From Gnetum montanum (lineage: Eukaryota > Streptophyta > Gnetopsida > Gnetales > Gnetaceae), in the NCBI GenBank assembly GCA_015680685.1, contig MNCI01016169.1:1-61467 (forward strand): a DNA stretch of 61,467 nt, in the 5' to 3' direction. Below, one piece after another: positions 46,482 through 58,000 of the stretch. The notes under the pieces are model-generated. The model searched no databases, had not been told where the DNA came from, and saw only the letters and a list, made by a program, of their open reading frames with translations. Numbering within the stretch: the stretch's first letter is position 1; every line of letters begins with the position of its first letter. The position numbers were made by a program, and so were the translations under genes.

Positions 46482-47858
46482 TGATAAATCCAAATTTTTT
46501 GTAGTAACAATATCATATCTATGATGTCGTAGATATGTTATCGTATAAACAATATCACAGGGTGCTTGTCAGCCTATAAAAGCAACACTTAGGTGCATGG
46601 ATTCATAGTAGATTTGATAACATAGTAGCAAAACTCTTTCAATTTGTTTTCATAAGTTTATCTTTCGGTACTTAGTAGTGTGTATCCACAGTGTGATGTT
46701 AAGTGATTGAACATAGTCTTTATTTGAGTGTGATGTACTTGGACACATTGCATGACTAGAAATAAAGATCGAGATTACTTTCCATCATTGCAACAACTCT
46801 TAGTTTTATTTCTACTTTCATTTAGTTTAATGTTTACTATTTTCATAGTTACTAATTTACTTTTAATGCACTTTACTATTCTTATCATTAAGTGAAATGA
46901 GTACGACTAATCTTGAGCAATTAAGTATGGCTACTTGGTAACCTAGTACTACTATCTCTTGGTATGCCCAGTAGTGTGGTACTTGGTAATCCCTGTAGTA
47001 GTTACATGAAGTCCAAGGTGTGAATGGAAGATCAAGACCAGCTACTCATCACATAGGCTAGTTTAGATTTTNCGCGGCTGTCGCGATATTGCGTCGTCCC
47101 TGCGATATCGCATACACGATATCGTGGTCTGCCACCAAATCTATCAATAAGAGGCGGCACTCCCCTCATTTCCCATCCTAGGCTAGAAGTAGTGAAGCTC
47201 TGGCAGATCGATCACCCCAAAGATAGAATATTTTCCATGTGCCCGCAATAGGAGTCCCCCAAGTGAACGGTTCTTTATTCGAGCAGCTTTGTACCTGAAC
47301 GCAAGTTGTGTACGGCAATAAAGACAAGCTTTGTGGATAAACCTTGCAGTACATGGATAGGTTTTATTTCATGTTATTTCTTACCTGTTGTTAGCGCAGC
47401 ATGAGTACGACTTGGTTACGAGCATTGATGAATGTGTACGGCTAACCAAGAAATCGGCTACTCATCGCGATTAGATTCTCTCACCCTTATCTCCTAGAAC
47501 GTGAGACGAGTACNNNNNTGTAGTAGTTACATGAAGTCCAAGGTGTGAATGGAAGATCAAGACCAGCTACTCATCACATAGGCTAGTTTAGATTTTTTTA
47601 CTATTAGATTTAGAAACTATTACTTTTACTTCATGTTAGCTAGGAGCACTATGGCCCATACAACATCATCTATCATAGGCCTCATCATGAGTTAAATCAT
47701 ATGCATTGAATTTACTAGTTCACATGGGAAGATCATGATCATGAAATCTAACCAATTACTTGCATAATTACATTGCCTTGTCTACAGAATTCAATTGGGA
47801 TCATGCATGAACACTCATATCTTGTATGGTTAGGTGTTAGATACTCCATCGTTGATCA
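46482..47858 (+). repeat. 3' LTR of element C with foreign insert
   Basis: TGATAAATCC...CGTTGATCA. Four 14-bp units (46509-46564) then TATA box TATAAAAG (46575-46582). Length 1377 bp; without 47072-47596 it is 852 bp, equal to the 5' LTR. The extra part is an LTR piece bounded by N and NNNNN plus an exact 78-bp duplication. Confidence 0.75.
47073..47513 (+). repeat. Foreign LTR fragment in an assembly gap
   Basis: 441 bp rich in CpG and therefore younger-looking than its surroundings. It has GATATT/GATATC units with 19- and 14-bp steps (as in D), then LTR-type text (GAACGGTTCTTTATTCGAGC, TGTACCTGAACGCAA; compare 13895-13925). It is an LTR of a related subfamily but has no TSD. Confidence 0.65.
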
Positions 47859-47863
47859 GTTGT

Positions 47864-48330
47864 TGATTTCAATGGTTTATATATTTAATTACTTAAATGT
47901 GCAAGGAAATTAATAAAAAATTGAACATAGTGGTTGAGTTTATAGTGGAAGATTAGTAAGGTAATATTTTTCAATAAGAACAGTGATAAGAATAATCTAA
48001 ACAACTATTAAATGATAATTGTAAGAAATATATTTTTCAAATTATTAGATATTATTCTTAAAAAATAATTATACAATAATAAGGTGTTGGATTAGTGGTA
48101 TGGTCCTTGTTTTAGTACAAAAGTATATGACTTAGTGATTCAAAAAATGCTATGGAATGACTTAATGAGTTAGGCATTTATATATAGTTAGTAGCAACAA
48201 CTCAAAAGCTATATTAAAATGTCATCATTAAGGTTAAGGAGAGTATATGAAATGATATATTTCATTTCAAAGACAACTAGAGTAAAATAAGGCTACCATT
48301 TATCCCTAACTCTTTTTTGTGAGAAACTTT
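47864..48330 (+). pseudogene. LINE RT remnant, right half of the LINE broken by C
   Basis: Reads FNGLYI directly after the TSD, completing the motif begun at 28370. Further decayed RT-like text follows to about 48250. Non-functional. Confidence 0.5.
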
Positions 48331-48522
48331 TCTATTTAGTACAACATTGCTTCTAATCATTTATTCTATAGGCTTACCTTTCCTTGTTATCTCATGATCT
48401 CATGTACTTTGAAATTTTCTTATTATTAATAATCTTTTCCAAGTTCAATGACCCCTCCATTTGGCCCAACTAAGTATAAAGAGTTATTTTAAGGGTTGGG
48501 AATTAGGGAGATTTTTAGAATC

Positions 48523-48554
<32 letters not shown>

Positions 48555-49764
48555 TGTTTGGGAGGGAGGTGATGTGGCGATGTTGAACCCAAAAAAACAT
48601 TAATAATGAGCAAAGAAGATGTAGAGTACATCATATGCTCAACATTGAGTGGAAAACATTCAAAAAATATGAAAAGAAAAAACTTTATAATTGTCTACTC
48701 AAGTTTACAACTTTACAATTAATACTTTGAAAAAATAGGTGAAGAAAATTAGTAAGGAGGAAGGTCCTAGTCTTAATAAAATTACATCACTTTTCAACAT
48801 TCATACTTAAAATAGTAAAAGGATTTAAGATAGAAAGATATGATTTAATAGCAATATTTGTATCAAAGCAAGATTCACCAGAAAATGGTAGCACATCTTC
48901 AAGAAGATCTTCATCTCATCACTTGTTGTTAATCTTACATTGAGAATCTTTACTATAAAATATAACCTTCTTATCAATACTAATTTTAATCTTTGAGTTT
49001 ATAGTATTCTTATTAGATAAGGAAAAATTTTCCTTATGAGCTATATATCTAGGTTGATCAATACTTTTTCTTATACCAATAAAAATATACATAGGAGCTT
49101 TTGTATTCTATGGATTCTTTATTGTCATTTGATCATTTTTACATTGATAGTAACTTGATTTTTCATATCTTCAACTTCATATTATTTTTTTTCTTCAATT
49201 TAAACAAGTTTTTTCTTTTTATCAAAAATTTATTTTGGGTAGAAAAGGACAAGCATTAAACCAATGTTCTTTAGGAAAATATAATATGTAAAAGGATCAT
49301 CACCCATAGGCTTAATGCTTCTCCTACCAAAGTAGGATCCTATGAGGATGGTGAATGAGCAAAAGCCTAACCTCTTTAAAGTAGCTTTGCCTAGGCTTGA
49401 ACCTAGGTCTTACAACTTGAGAAACAAATACCTTATCATTACAAGTGATGATTCTTGAAGATTATAATATGTAATTGGCTAAATATAAGTCTTCCAACCT
49501 TCTTGTAATACTAATTCATTTTTACAATTAAGAAGATTGATATCAACAAAAAATGTCTACAAAAATTAGAAGTTCTAGAAATAGATTTCATATGCTTAAT
49601 GGAAACTGAGAGGACTAACAATTTCCTATTCAGCTTTCTAAAAAATTAATAGAACATTACATAACTTGACAAAACATGAACTTTAACATACTCTTTAAAT
49701 TGAACATCAAAATTTGGAGTTCACTTATAAATGATTGACACTACATGATTAATTGTTTAGCTTT
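48331..49764. other. Intergenic AT-rich sequence with a (TA)n tract
   Basis: No gene seen. (TA)n at about 48531-48554. Near 49385-49440 the minus strand has a B-box-like CCTAGGTTCAAGCCTAGG, possibly a SINE head of another family. TGTTGAACCCAAAAA at 48583 looks like the tail of the SINE family described above. Confidence 0.35.
48531..48554. repeat. (TA)n microsatellite
   Basis: About twelve uninterrupted TA units. Confidence 0.9.
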
Positions 49765-50090
49765 TTTATTTGAAGTTGTAGCTAAAAAAAAAAAAAAACA
49801 TCTTTGAGAATCTAGTATTTGACACTTGAAGAGAGGTCATAGTTATGCTCTTGCTACTAGAAAATAAATATATACCAAAGCTTCCAAATAGAGTAGAGAA
49901 TAAGGGGTTGAAGATAATACCAAATGTAATGAAATGAAGTACCAAGAATGACTTCATTGATGTTTGGTTGAAAGTTGGTACAAATTATAGATGTTCATTT
50001 CCAAGCATGCTGAGTAACAAAACACTCAAAAAAACATAAGAAAATGAGTTTGCATGTCTACAAAGAGGACATTGAGGAGAAACATTATTA
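49765..50090 (-). pseudogene. LINE zf-RVT fragment, second copy
   Basis: Minus strand: VSPQCPLCRHANSFSYVFL, homologous to 23690-24062 over about 300 bp and in the same orientation. Decayed. Confidence 0.55.
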
Positions 50091-50107
50091 GATGATTCTA
50101 CGTATCC

Positions 50108-50223
50108 CCAAAACATATAGTTAACATGAACTTTAGTAAAATTTCATAACTAAATGCTATCTACTAGAATTGAACCCATAACATGGAGTTTCCAAATCAA
50201 GAGTCTTATCTCTAAGTTAACAC
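50108..50223 (-). repeat. tRNA-derived SINE, partial copy
   Basis: Minus strand GGTGTTAACTTAGAGATAAG (A box), TGGGTTCAATTCTAGTAG (B box), TTATGAAATTTTACTAAAG. Same family as 21035-21183. Confidence 0.5.
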
Positions 50224-51447
50224 CTTCTTCTTCTTGATTACTTAATACTTTACAATAAAGTGTTAAAGTCCATAGGTTCATTAAATCCTCCTTATCATGT
50301 TGCTTTCATCATATGGTATTTTAATGTTACCTTATCATATTTTGATAGTGATAATGATTATCCATTTTTCCTTCTAATACTTAAAGTCCATTGCTCACCT
50401 CTAAGAACATATTGTTTATGGTTGTGCAAGTTATGGGTGTAATTTGAATAAGTATGATAAGAGACTATTATGTTCTACTTAAATTCTACCATAGTATTAA
50501 GCTGGTTGTATGGCTTGAGAATAGATGTATAGCCATAGTTTCACTTTAGACAATCTCTCAATACTTAAGTCGATTAGAATGTTAGTTTGTTTTTATGTGA
50601 CAACTCAACAACATTTAGCTAAATGTACTTATTTATATACAAGTTAACACATATACAAAACAAAGAAATACATGGGATTATATTTGGAAATTAAAACTAA
50701 AATGAAAATTTCTTATGTCTGTAGATCTAGATTTATTGGATAATAGAAATATCCATACTATTAGGCCATTCCATTTTATTTGGACAAGGCTAAGAGGAGG
50801 AGGATGATGGTGATGAAAAATATTTGAAAATATTAGCAAGTAAATTACCAAGAATTCTTTCTAACATTTAGAATAAATCAATCAAATTTACAATTGTAAT
50901 ATCCCATCTTTGTCTAATATGATCTAATGCATTATATTATAGGAAAATGTGGTATTCCTCTTCAATGCTGTTTGTTTTACACAATCATCATATTTGTTTT
51001 GCATGAGGAATTTTTAGCCATCTACATATTTCAACTCTCAAATGATAAGATCTCATTTGTGTTGTACTAATTGTGCATCATAAATGATGAGGAATAGTAG
51101 TAGATAAATAGAAAAGTTTTTTTCCATTCTAGGTTTTCCTAAAGGTTTTGAAATATTGCTTATTTTATCAAATTGCAAACATGTTTAGGATGAAAATAAA
51201 GAATGTATTCTTGAATATTTCATTTAGTAAGCAAACAAACACACAAGATTATATTCTAGTTAGCTAGAGGTGTATCAAAATTGAAATTATTTGATTTTAA
51301 GGACAATGCAAGACATATAGCCAACATACATTAGAAAAATCATAGAGAAATATAACAATGTTTAAAGTATGATTTGAACTAGTAACCTATTGCCTAATAA
51401 GATAATAAATTAGCAACTTGAGCTACTTATCAATGGAAATAAGTGGG
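50224..51447. other. Intergenic AT-rich sequence
   Basis: No gene or repeat recognised apart from short unsupported frames. Confidence 0.4.
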
Positions 51448-51767
51448 GATGTTGAAACCCAAAACTTTATTTTGTAAACAATATTCACTCTAAGATATAT
51501 AGTCAAATTAGAACTTTATAATACATTGCCCACTGAAACTGAATCCATAACTTTATAGGTTGTTGAACCCTAAAAATAAATATATTAAAAAAATCAAAAT
51601 CAAAGTACAAAAGTAGAGAATAAGAGGAGAAACTCCAAAACAATGAAATGGAAATGGAAAGGCCCAACAAAATTGAATTTGTAACTTTGTAACTCAACAT
51701 TGCCTATTAGAATCAAATCCATAACTTAGAAATTTCTAATCAAAAGTCTATACCACTAAGCTAACAC
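51448..51767 (-). repeat. Two adjoining SINE copies
   Basis: 51448-51558 has the tail and body (GATGTTGAAACCC, AATTAGAACTTTATAA, ATCCATAACTTTATAG) but lacks the A box. 51560-51767 begins again with TTGTTGAACCC and ends with GTGTTAGCTTAGTGGTATAG on the minus strand, an excellent A box. The second is interrupted by about 80 bp of A-rich sequence. Confidence 0.5.
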
Positions 51768-52568
51768 CTCATCATTGACATTAATATACTCATATACCCC
51801 TTGTGCCTAAAGATATCGTCCTTCAAAGCATAATACTAACACCGTGGCATATTACCCGTGTGAAACATAGATAACGGAATCGAATCCTCTTTGACTCTCT
51901 AGTTTGGACTAGGTTGGTGGGATTTTTCTTTTGTTTGTTTGTTTTAGGGCATGCTGAGGTATAGTAGCATGAATTTCGATTTTAGGAAAATGTGTACGTT
52001 GCGAGCTTTTAGGCTTAGCACGCGCAAGATTTTCCTGTCATTTAAAAATAAGGAAAAAACAAAAGAAAAAGATGCTAATCAACCGGGAAAACGGGCAGCA
52101 TCTGTAACGGCCATTTACTTGATTCTGTGCGTGGGTAGCAATTCCAGTACACGTATTACCAACTGTGCTGTACGACCAAAATGCAACAAAATAAGAATAC
52201 AGGGCAGTCGTAATCCAACTTCAACGCAACGTAAAAATGGATCGCAGAAATCCGTTGACAGTATTTCAAACCCGAAACCTGAAAGTCGACCGTTTCAGAA
52301 CCAGGGCAGCAACAGCAACGAACACAAACACGGAGGAAGCCGCAGGGGCAGCAGCAGCTCATCGCCATTTCAAGATATTCAATCGTCCACCATGTCGGAG
52401 AGCCGCTCTCTTTCTTAAAATCCCTGCGCACCCACAAACACAACTCGACCGACGGCTGATACTGGATTACTGTCCGAAACTCCCAATTCAGTTAAGCTGA
52501 GATCCCTGGTTCATGAACTGTGTCATCGCCAGTGTTGTTGAGCAGCAGCATCATTTCCCTCCTCAGAC
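51768..52568. other. Upstream region of the RNI-like gene
   Basis: GC rises from about 51840. Overlapping frames (51951-52418 +, 52156-52443 -) are low-complexity and unsupported. Likely promoter and 5' UTR; I see no convincing TATA box. Confidence 0.4.
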
Positions 52569-55437
52569 ATGGGCCTGCCAATGGAAATGGAAGAATGTAT
52601 GGAGCTGCGGCAACAGCAAAACCAGCAGCAGCACCAGTGTCTGGACAAGAATGAAAGGAAGTTGCTGCTGAACAGAATCAAATCCGCCATGACAAGAAAC
52701 GTCTCCAACATGGCGCAGGCGGAGGTTTTGGAAAGCCCCGGAGGAAGAGGAGGAGGAGGAGGAACAGAGAGTTCGGAATCGGAATCAGAAGCAGAAGCAG
52801 AACCAGAACCAGAACTGGATGCCAGCGTCTGGTCCATAAAACTCCAGAACTGGGATTTCCTGCTCAGCGGAGCCATGGCTGCCAAGTATCCGGCTCTGAC
52901 CCACATCGACCTCACACCGGCCTGGCGCCACCGCACCCAAAATCCCAAAATCGTCGCCGATGATGCCGCGGACTCGGGGCCGCGGGCGCCGTTCGTGGTC
53001 GTAAACTGCGAAGGGCGATTCAGCGTGAATTTGCAAATCCGTGAGCAGCAGCACTGGGAATGGGGACTCAGTAATGAGCAACTTGAACTGGGTCTGCGTG
53101 TTTTGGTTGCCGGATGCCCCTGCGTGGAGAAGCTCTGTGTTGTGGATGGTGATTATGGCGACGGAGCTGCCATGATTTCGCCAGCGTTGGAGGTTCTGGC
53201 GCAGCCGGGAGCCTGCCCTGTTCTTCAGGAGTTGGATATTCTGCGCTGCAGCGATGCTTCCCTGCGTGCCGTTTCTTGCTGCAAGAGTCTGCATACGCTC
53301 CGTGCCGTTGCCAGAGTTCCAGGGCTCTTTTCGGCATCGATTACTGATATTGGGCTCACCCAGCTTGCTCGCAATTGCGCTCAGCTTATCAAGCTTCACC
53401 TCTGTTCTTGCCAGGTGCGCTCCCTCCCCTGTTTTCATGCTGGGTTTGTGCAACTGCCTTGCCTTGAACTACTGTTCTGGTTTCTCTTTGGTTTTCTTCA
53501 CGGTATTATTGTTTTGGGCCTTTGAAAATTCTTTTGAAGTCGTACCATGCTCTCCCTGATTCTTCTATGTTTCTGTTTATCTTTCTTGGGATTCAGCTAT
53601 GTTCCGTGGAATTCAAGTGTTTCTTGCAATCTTGCTTCTTGAAGGCCTTCCAGAATTGAGGTTCTGATTATCTTCAATTTTGTGATTGTGGCAATCCGTT
53701 GGAATTCAACTGTTTTCTCGCAATCTTGCTTTTGAAAGTTTTTCTTTTTTTTTTTGGAATTGGCGTCTTGATTTTCTTTGTTTTGTTATCGTAGATTTAT
53801 AAGTTTTGTGCTTTGCTCTACCGACTTTTGGGATAGGTTGAGAAGTTCATGTAACTTGAGAGTACTTATTTTAGTTTTTTCTTTTCTGTTCTTTACTTTT
53901 CATGGCTAGCTAAGTATCAGATTCTGAGATTTTGTTTACCCTGTTTTCTTGAGCGTCAAGTATTTGGTGCAACAGCTTAATTGCTGGCAGTCTATGTCTA
54001 TTGCCATCTTGGGGAGAAGGTTAACCAATGTTTTTTTCGGAGATTCCATCTAAATTAAACAGAGATCTGGTTAAACTTGTGGTCTAAAGGCTTGTATTCC
54101 AGGGTTTTGAAAATTTAAGAGCACTCAGTACTTTGGTTCTTTTGTTTTTTTCTCTCTTTAAATTTTACTTTCCTAACACTCCAGTGGTTCCGGTATGGTT
54201 GGTTTCTTTAATAATAGTTGGTGTTTTCTGTAATCTAGTTTCAAAAGATGCTTCTAACTGGACATATAAAAAACACTTACAAACTAAGTTTGCTGTCATT
54301 GAAATATTATTTACATTACACGAGAATAGAGATAATCAAGGATACAAAATTATTTCCATATATCTCTGGATTGCTTTGATGCGATTTTGTTTTCCAAAAA
54401 ATTTTAAAATGAAGAAATTTTTGTCCAATGTCAGGGAAGCTACGCGGGTATTTCTGCAATTGGTCAATGTTGCCCCATGCTTCAGGAATTAATTCTTACA
54501 GACCATGAAATGGAGAGAGGCTGGACTGCAGGGTTGTATTTCTACAGCAATTTGAAGATACTGAAATTAGAGAGTTGCAAGGAAATTGATGCTAACCCTA
54601 GTCCTGATGAGCATGTTGGTTATTGTTCTACTCTTGAGACACTCCATATCAGCAAATGCAATATGAGAGATAAGAAAGGCCTCTCTGCTTTGGTACTGGC
54701 TTGTTCACGTATTACAAAGCTTAGTTTTGAACGCTGTTGGGGTCTAGAAGATGACACATTCAGCCTTTTCAAAAACTGCAGGTATGGAATCTTTAATTCC
54801 ATTTATTTGGAGTTCAGTAATTTAATGAGGATTCTTTAATGATTACATGCCAATTTGCTAGTTGCCAATGCCTGATGCTTTTATTACGGATTTATGGTTT
54901 ATCCATGAGAGATTCATAAATCCTTATAAGCTTACAATAAATAGGTAAGATTGCACATTTGCCTTCCAGGTCAACTGATATCCAGTTTCTTTCGAATATA
55001 CTTCAAAGTTTGGTTAACACAGTCGTAAAATCTGAATTATCTACATTAGTTCATCCCAGACAGATTTATGAAAAAGTTAGCAATTTCCCAGACAGATTTA
55101 TGAAAAAGTTAGCAATTTGTGGTTGTGTTATTACATGACAAGCTACTTGTTTTTCTAAATTGTGAAATACAGCATGGTGAAGCACCTCTCTCTTCAGGGT
55201 TGTTCTTGTCTGACAACTGCAGGATTGGAGGCAGTTATCATGTCATGGCAACTTACAAAGCTTCATGTTTACTCTTGTAAAAGAATTAAAGATGCAGAAA
55301 TCAGCCCAGGCCTAGCCAATTTGTTCCGTAAGCTTACAGAGTGGAAATGGTCACCAGATTCTCTACCTTGTCTGTCATATTATCTTAAAAATGCAGGAAT
55401 GGGAAATAAAGGAGGTAGATTTTTTAAGAAGATATAG
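52569..55437 (+). CDS. RNI-like leucine-rich-repeat protein related to plant F-box/LRR proteins
   Basis: Exons 52569-53414, 54435-54781 and 55173-55437, GT-AG, phases 0 and 2, give 485 aa. Residues 1-75 are Gln-rich then Gly/Glu/Ser-rich. From about residue 85 the text IKLQNWDFLLSGAMAAKYPA followed by LTHIDL matches the region just after the F-box in Arabidopsis At5g07670/At5g51380-type proteins (recalled, not searched). LRRs of the cysteine-containing RNI type follow: LQELDILRCSDASL, LIKLHLCSCQ, LKILKLESCKEID, LETLHISKCN, ITKLSFERCWGLED, VKHLSLQGCSCLT, LTKLHVYSCKRI. The end GMGNKGGRFFKK is also of that family. F-box relatives select substrates for SCF ubiquitin ligases, but the F-box is not recognisable here, so that role is uncertain. 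Poly(A) signals AATAAA at 55576 and 55621. Confidence 0.8.
55055..55118. repeat. 32-bp exact tandem duplication in the last intron of the RNI-like gene
   Basis: CCCAGACAGATTTATGAAAA...GCAATTT occurs twice, head to tail, without mismatch, about 55 bp before the exon 3 acceptor. Confidence 0.85.
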
Positions 55438-56399
55438 CTGCTGTTAGCTGTATTCAGTCAAAGAAATAGGTTAGTTTCAACAATTTTGTTTAATAGAGTG
55501 GAGGCCTTTCTTCTTTCAACTAGCAGTGGCTCTCTGCTTTTGTAACTTGAGTGGCTGGATTTGCCTAAGCTGAAAAATAAACAACTGGAAGCAAATTCAG
55601 CTTCTTCTCATTTGTAGACCAATAAAGAATACTCACAGTTGAAGTCATAAGTTGTCTTCTGAATTTAGCATACAGCTATTTTGTTATTACCTGAATCGTA
55701 TTCCATGATGTCATTGTTTATTCTTAATATAACATTCTTAAGATAACATTCTTAAGATTGATTGATATAGATGATAAAAAATTTTAATATTTCAATGAAG
55801 ATTATACTGTTTTAAAAAGCTTAGAGAGACAGTAGTGGTATTTTCGTTCGTGTTCATTTAGCAAATTAAAAATTTGCTTTGGCAGATATTTTTTCTTCTT
55901 CTTTTAATAAAGCTAGCTAACTACTATTCTGAATATTTTATATTCCATTCAATCGATACCAGGTTATGTAGGACATCAACAACAATATTGCCTTAACCCT
56001 CTGAACTGTTTACAGTTATCAACAATATTTGTTCTCACTGATTGTTACTATGTTATCAAAATTAATAATACTATACAAATATTCATGGTTCACATTTTTA
56101 ATTCAGAGTTACAGGTTCTTAACAAGTGAGTATAATGAGCGAAAACTGGAGGGTTACTTTATGCACAATCTATAAATTGTTGTGCTATTGAACATATCCT
56201 AATTTTAGATAGGATAACTTCAGAGGAACTTGCTCATTGAACTTTTAAATTAAGATCTTACTTTTTGACATACCCTTACTTTTCAATTGTGCATCCATTG
56301 AGTTTGAAAAGTTACAAGTATTCTTCATGTTCATACCTAAGTCTTCATAATTTTAATACTTTTAATTGTCATCTAAGTTCATCACCCTGAACTCTTTCC
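55438..56399. other. 3' UTR and downstream sequence of the RNI-like gene
   Basis: Two poly(A) signals near the start; after 55650 AT-rich sequence with a small duplication (TAACATTCTTAAGA twice at 55730-55757). No gene. Confidence 0.5.
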
Positions 56400-58000
56400 T
56401 CTTAAGTTAGTCCTGTAGGAAATGTAAAGATCTTCAAATTGTAACTTTTTACTCTAAAGTAATCTCAAATAAACCCTAAATTGTAAAGCTATAGGATTGA
56501 TTGACCATTAATGTGTGGCTACAATCAATCATGACTTGAGTGGCAAAAACAATTAACACTTTTCATTTGATATCTTAATGAATTTAATGTATCATTGTGT
56601 TACAAGCTCACTCTATTATACCTAAGTTTTCAATTCACCAATGATAGAGACTAAGTTTAGTTTTGACATTGTCCCATCTAAGTTTGAGCATCAAACTCCT
56701 CAAAAACACCATCACAAGGCACATTTCCAGCTCATGAAGGCCTCTAGGGACCATTCCAACTCATAACCTAGGTTATGAGCTCCATTTTTGGTGATTCTCA
56801 AATACCAAAAATTTTCCAAGTGTTAAAGGTGATGTAGATTTCTCATCAGCATCATCCTTGGATTGCTAATGTCACATTAGCTATAGCCTTGGACCATCAT
56901 GTCGATGTCACATACACCAAAATTGTATTTCAGCCCCTCAAATTAGGCGCCCTAGGACCTCAAATGACTCATCTAAGGCACTTTTGACAACATAAGCACA
57001 AATTTTCAGCATTTTGGCAATTTGACCTCATAACCCCATGGACCAAATTTTTTTTGAGTATTTGATGTTAGTGTCAATGCTATGCACATGGTCCCTACCA
57101 CTCCATAACACACTCACTTGCATTTTGACTTGAATCCTAGTTTCCTAGGCTCTTTGGTGACCAGTCAACATCCCATCTGACACTCAAAATGATAATTTGA
57201 GCAAGTTTAATAGTCGTCTTTGTAGTCAAGAGACAAATTTTCTATCTTATGTAGGTGATGTTGACACTAATGTCAACATCAACATCATTATGATTGCATC
57301 ATCATCCTCCAAGGTGTTTAGGTTCATCATCTAGTAGCATTTTCTTGGTCCACAAGCTCCCCAGTGTCCTGCAAACATCATCTTAGCTTATTCTAGCTTT
57401 TAGCTTTAGCACCACAAAGACTTGACATGTCAACCTTAGAGACTTGCACCTTGACACCTTTGACCACCAAACTCTACATTCAACATCATCTCTTGGCCTC
57501 ATAGGCTCTTTGGTGTCATCTCTACACGCTTCGACATTAATTTGGGTGTTAAATGAGAACCTAAAGGCTTGGAATCATAATTTGGTCAAAACTAAAAGAA
57601 TTTTCTAAGTATAGTTGATGTCAACTTCACCTAACCATGCTCCAAATCTTGCCATTCTACGGTCAAACTTGTAGAATTTGAACTCCAGACGAACTCCACT
57701 TGAACTTCACTTAGCTTAGAAGTCAAATTTGACAACCCTAGGCCTATAAATATCCACTCAAATTCCAAATCTGGGGTTAATTTCTTGAGATCTAGAGTAC
57801 TTTTCAAGATTTCAAAGATCAAGAACATGAGCAACAAATTTCCCAATGTCTCCCACATGCTCCATAGCCACCATGACACCTCCCATGGCTCTAGCACTAA
57901 TGTTGATGCAACATCATTGTAAATGAGGCAATTCTCGTGTTAGCTTCCAAACTTAGAATTTTTCAGCATCACCATTAGTCTTTAGAGTTAGAATTTCTTT
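56400..58000 (+). repeat. LTR-like or promoter-like repeat with TGTCAAC modules
   Basis: GC-moderate stretch with repeated TGATGTCA/GTTGACA motifs (56895, 57065, 57250-57275, 57605) and a perfect inverted repeat GTTGACACTAATGTCAAC (57252-57269). A forward TATA box CCTATAAATATCC lies at 57743. The texture is that of an LTR U3, but no borders, primer site or partner were found. The open frame at 57897-57631 (-) overlaps it and has no motif. Confidence 0.4.

Larger units (their letters stand above)
28376..47858 (+). mobile_element. Element C: gag-protease + ORF2 LTR retrotransposon, host of nested element D
   Basis: 5' LTR 28376-29223, primer site 29225-29242, gag about 29400-31900, protease about 31940-32350, conserved non-coding block 32780-33940 and 42645-43547, ORF2 43548-46260, polypurine tract 46471-46481, 3' LTR 46482-47858. 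Perfect 5-bp TSD GTTGT (28371-28375 and 47859-47863). It inserted into a LINE and was later interrupted by D (33941-42644). Without D (and without the suspected assembly error in the 3' LTR) the element is about 10.3 kb. No RT, RNase H or integrase is visible in any part, so it was probably mobilised in trans. Confidence 0.8.

Noticed and set aside
51951-52418. 155-aa frame upstream of the RNI-like gene
   Set aside because: Low complexity (Ser, Gln, Asn), overlapped by other frames, not linked by splice sites; more likely promoter and 5' UTR.
52785-53453. 222-aa minus-strand frame opposite the RNI-like gene
   Set aside because: Shadow of exon 1 of the forward gene; no motif, and GC-rich coding DNA often leaves such frames.
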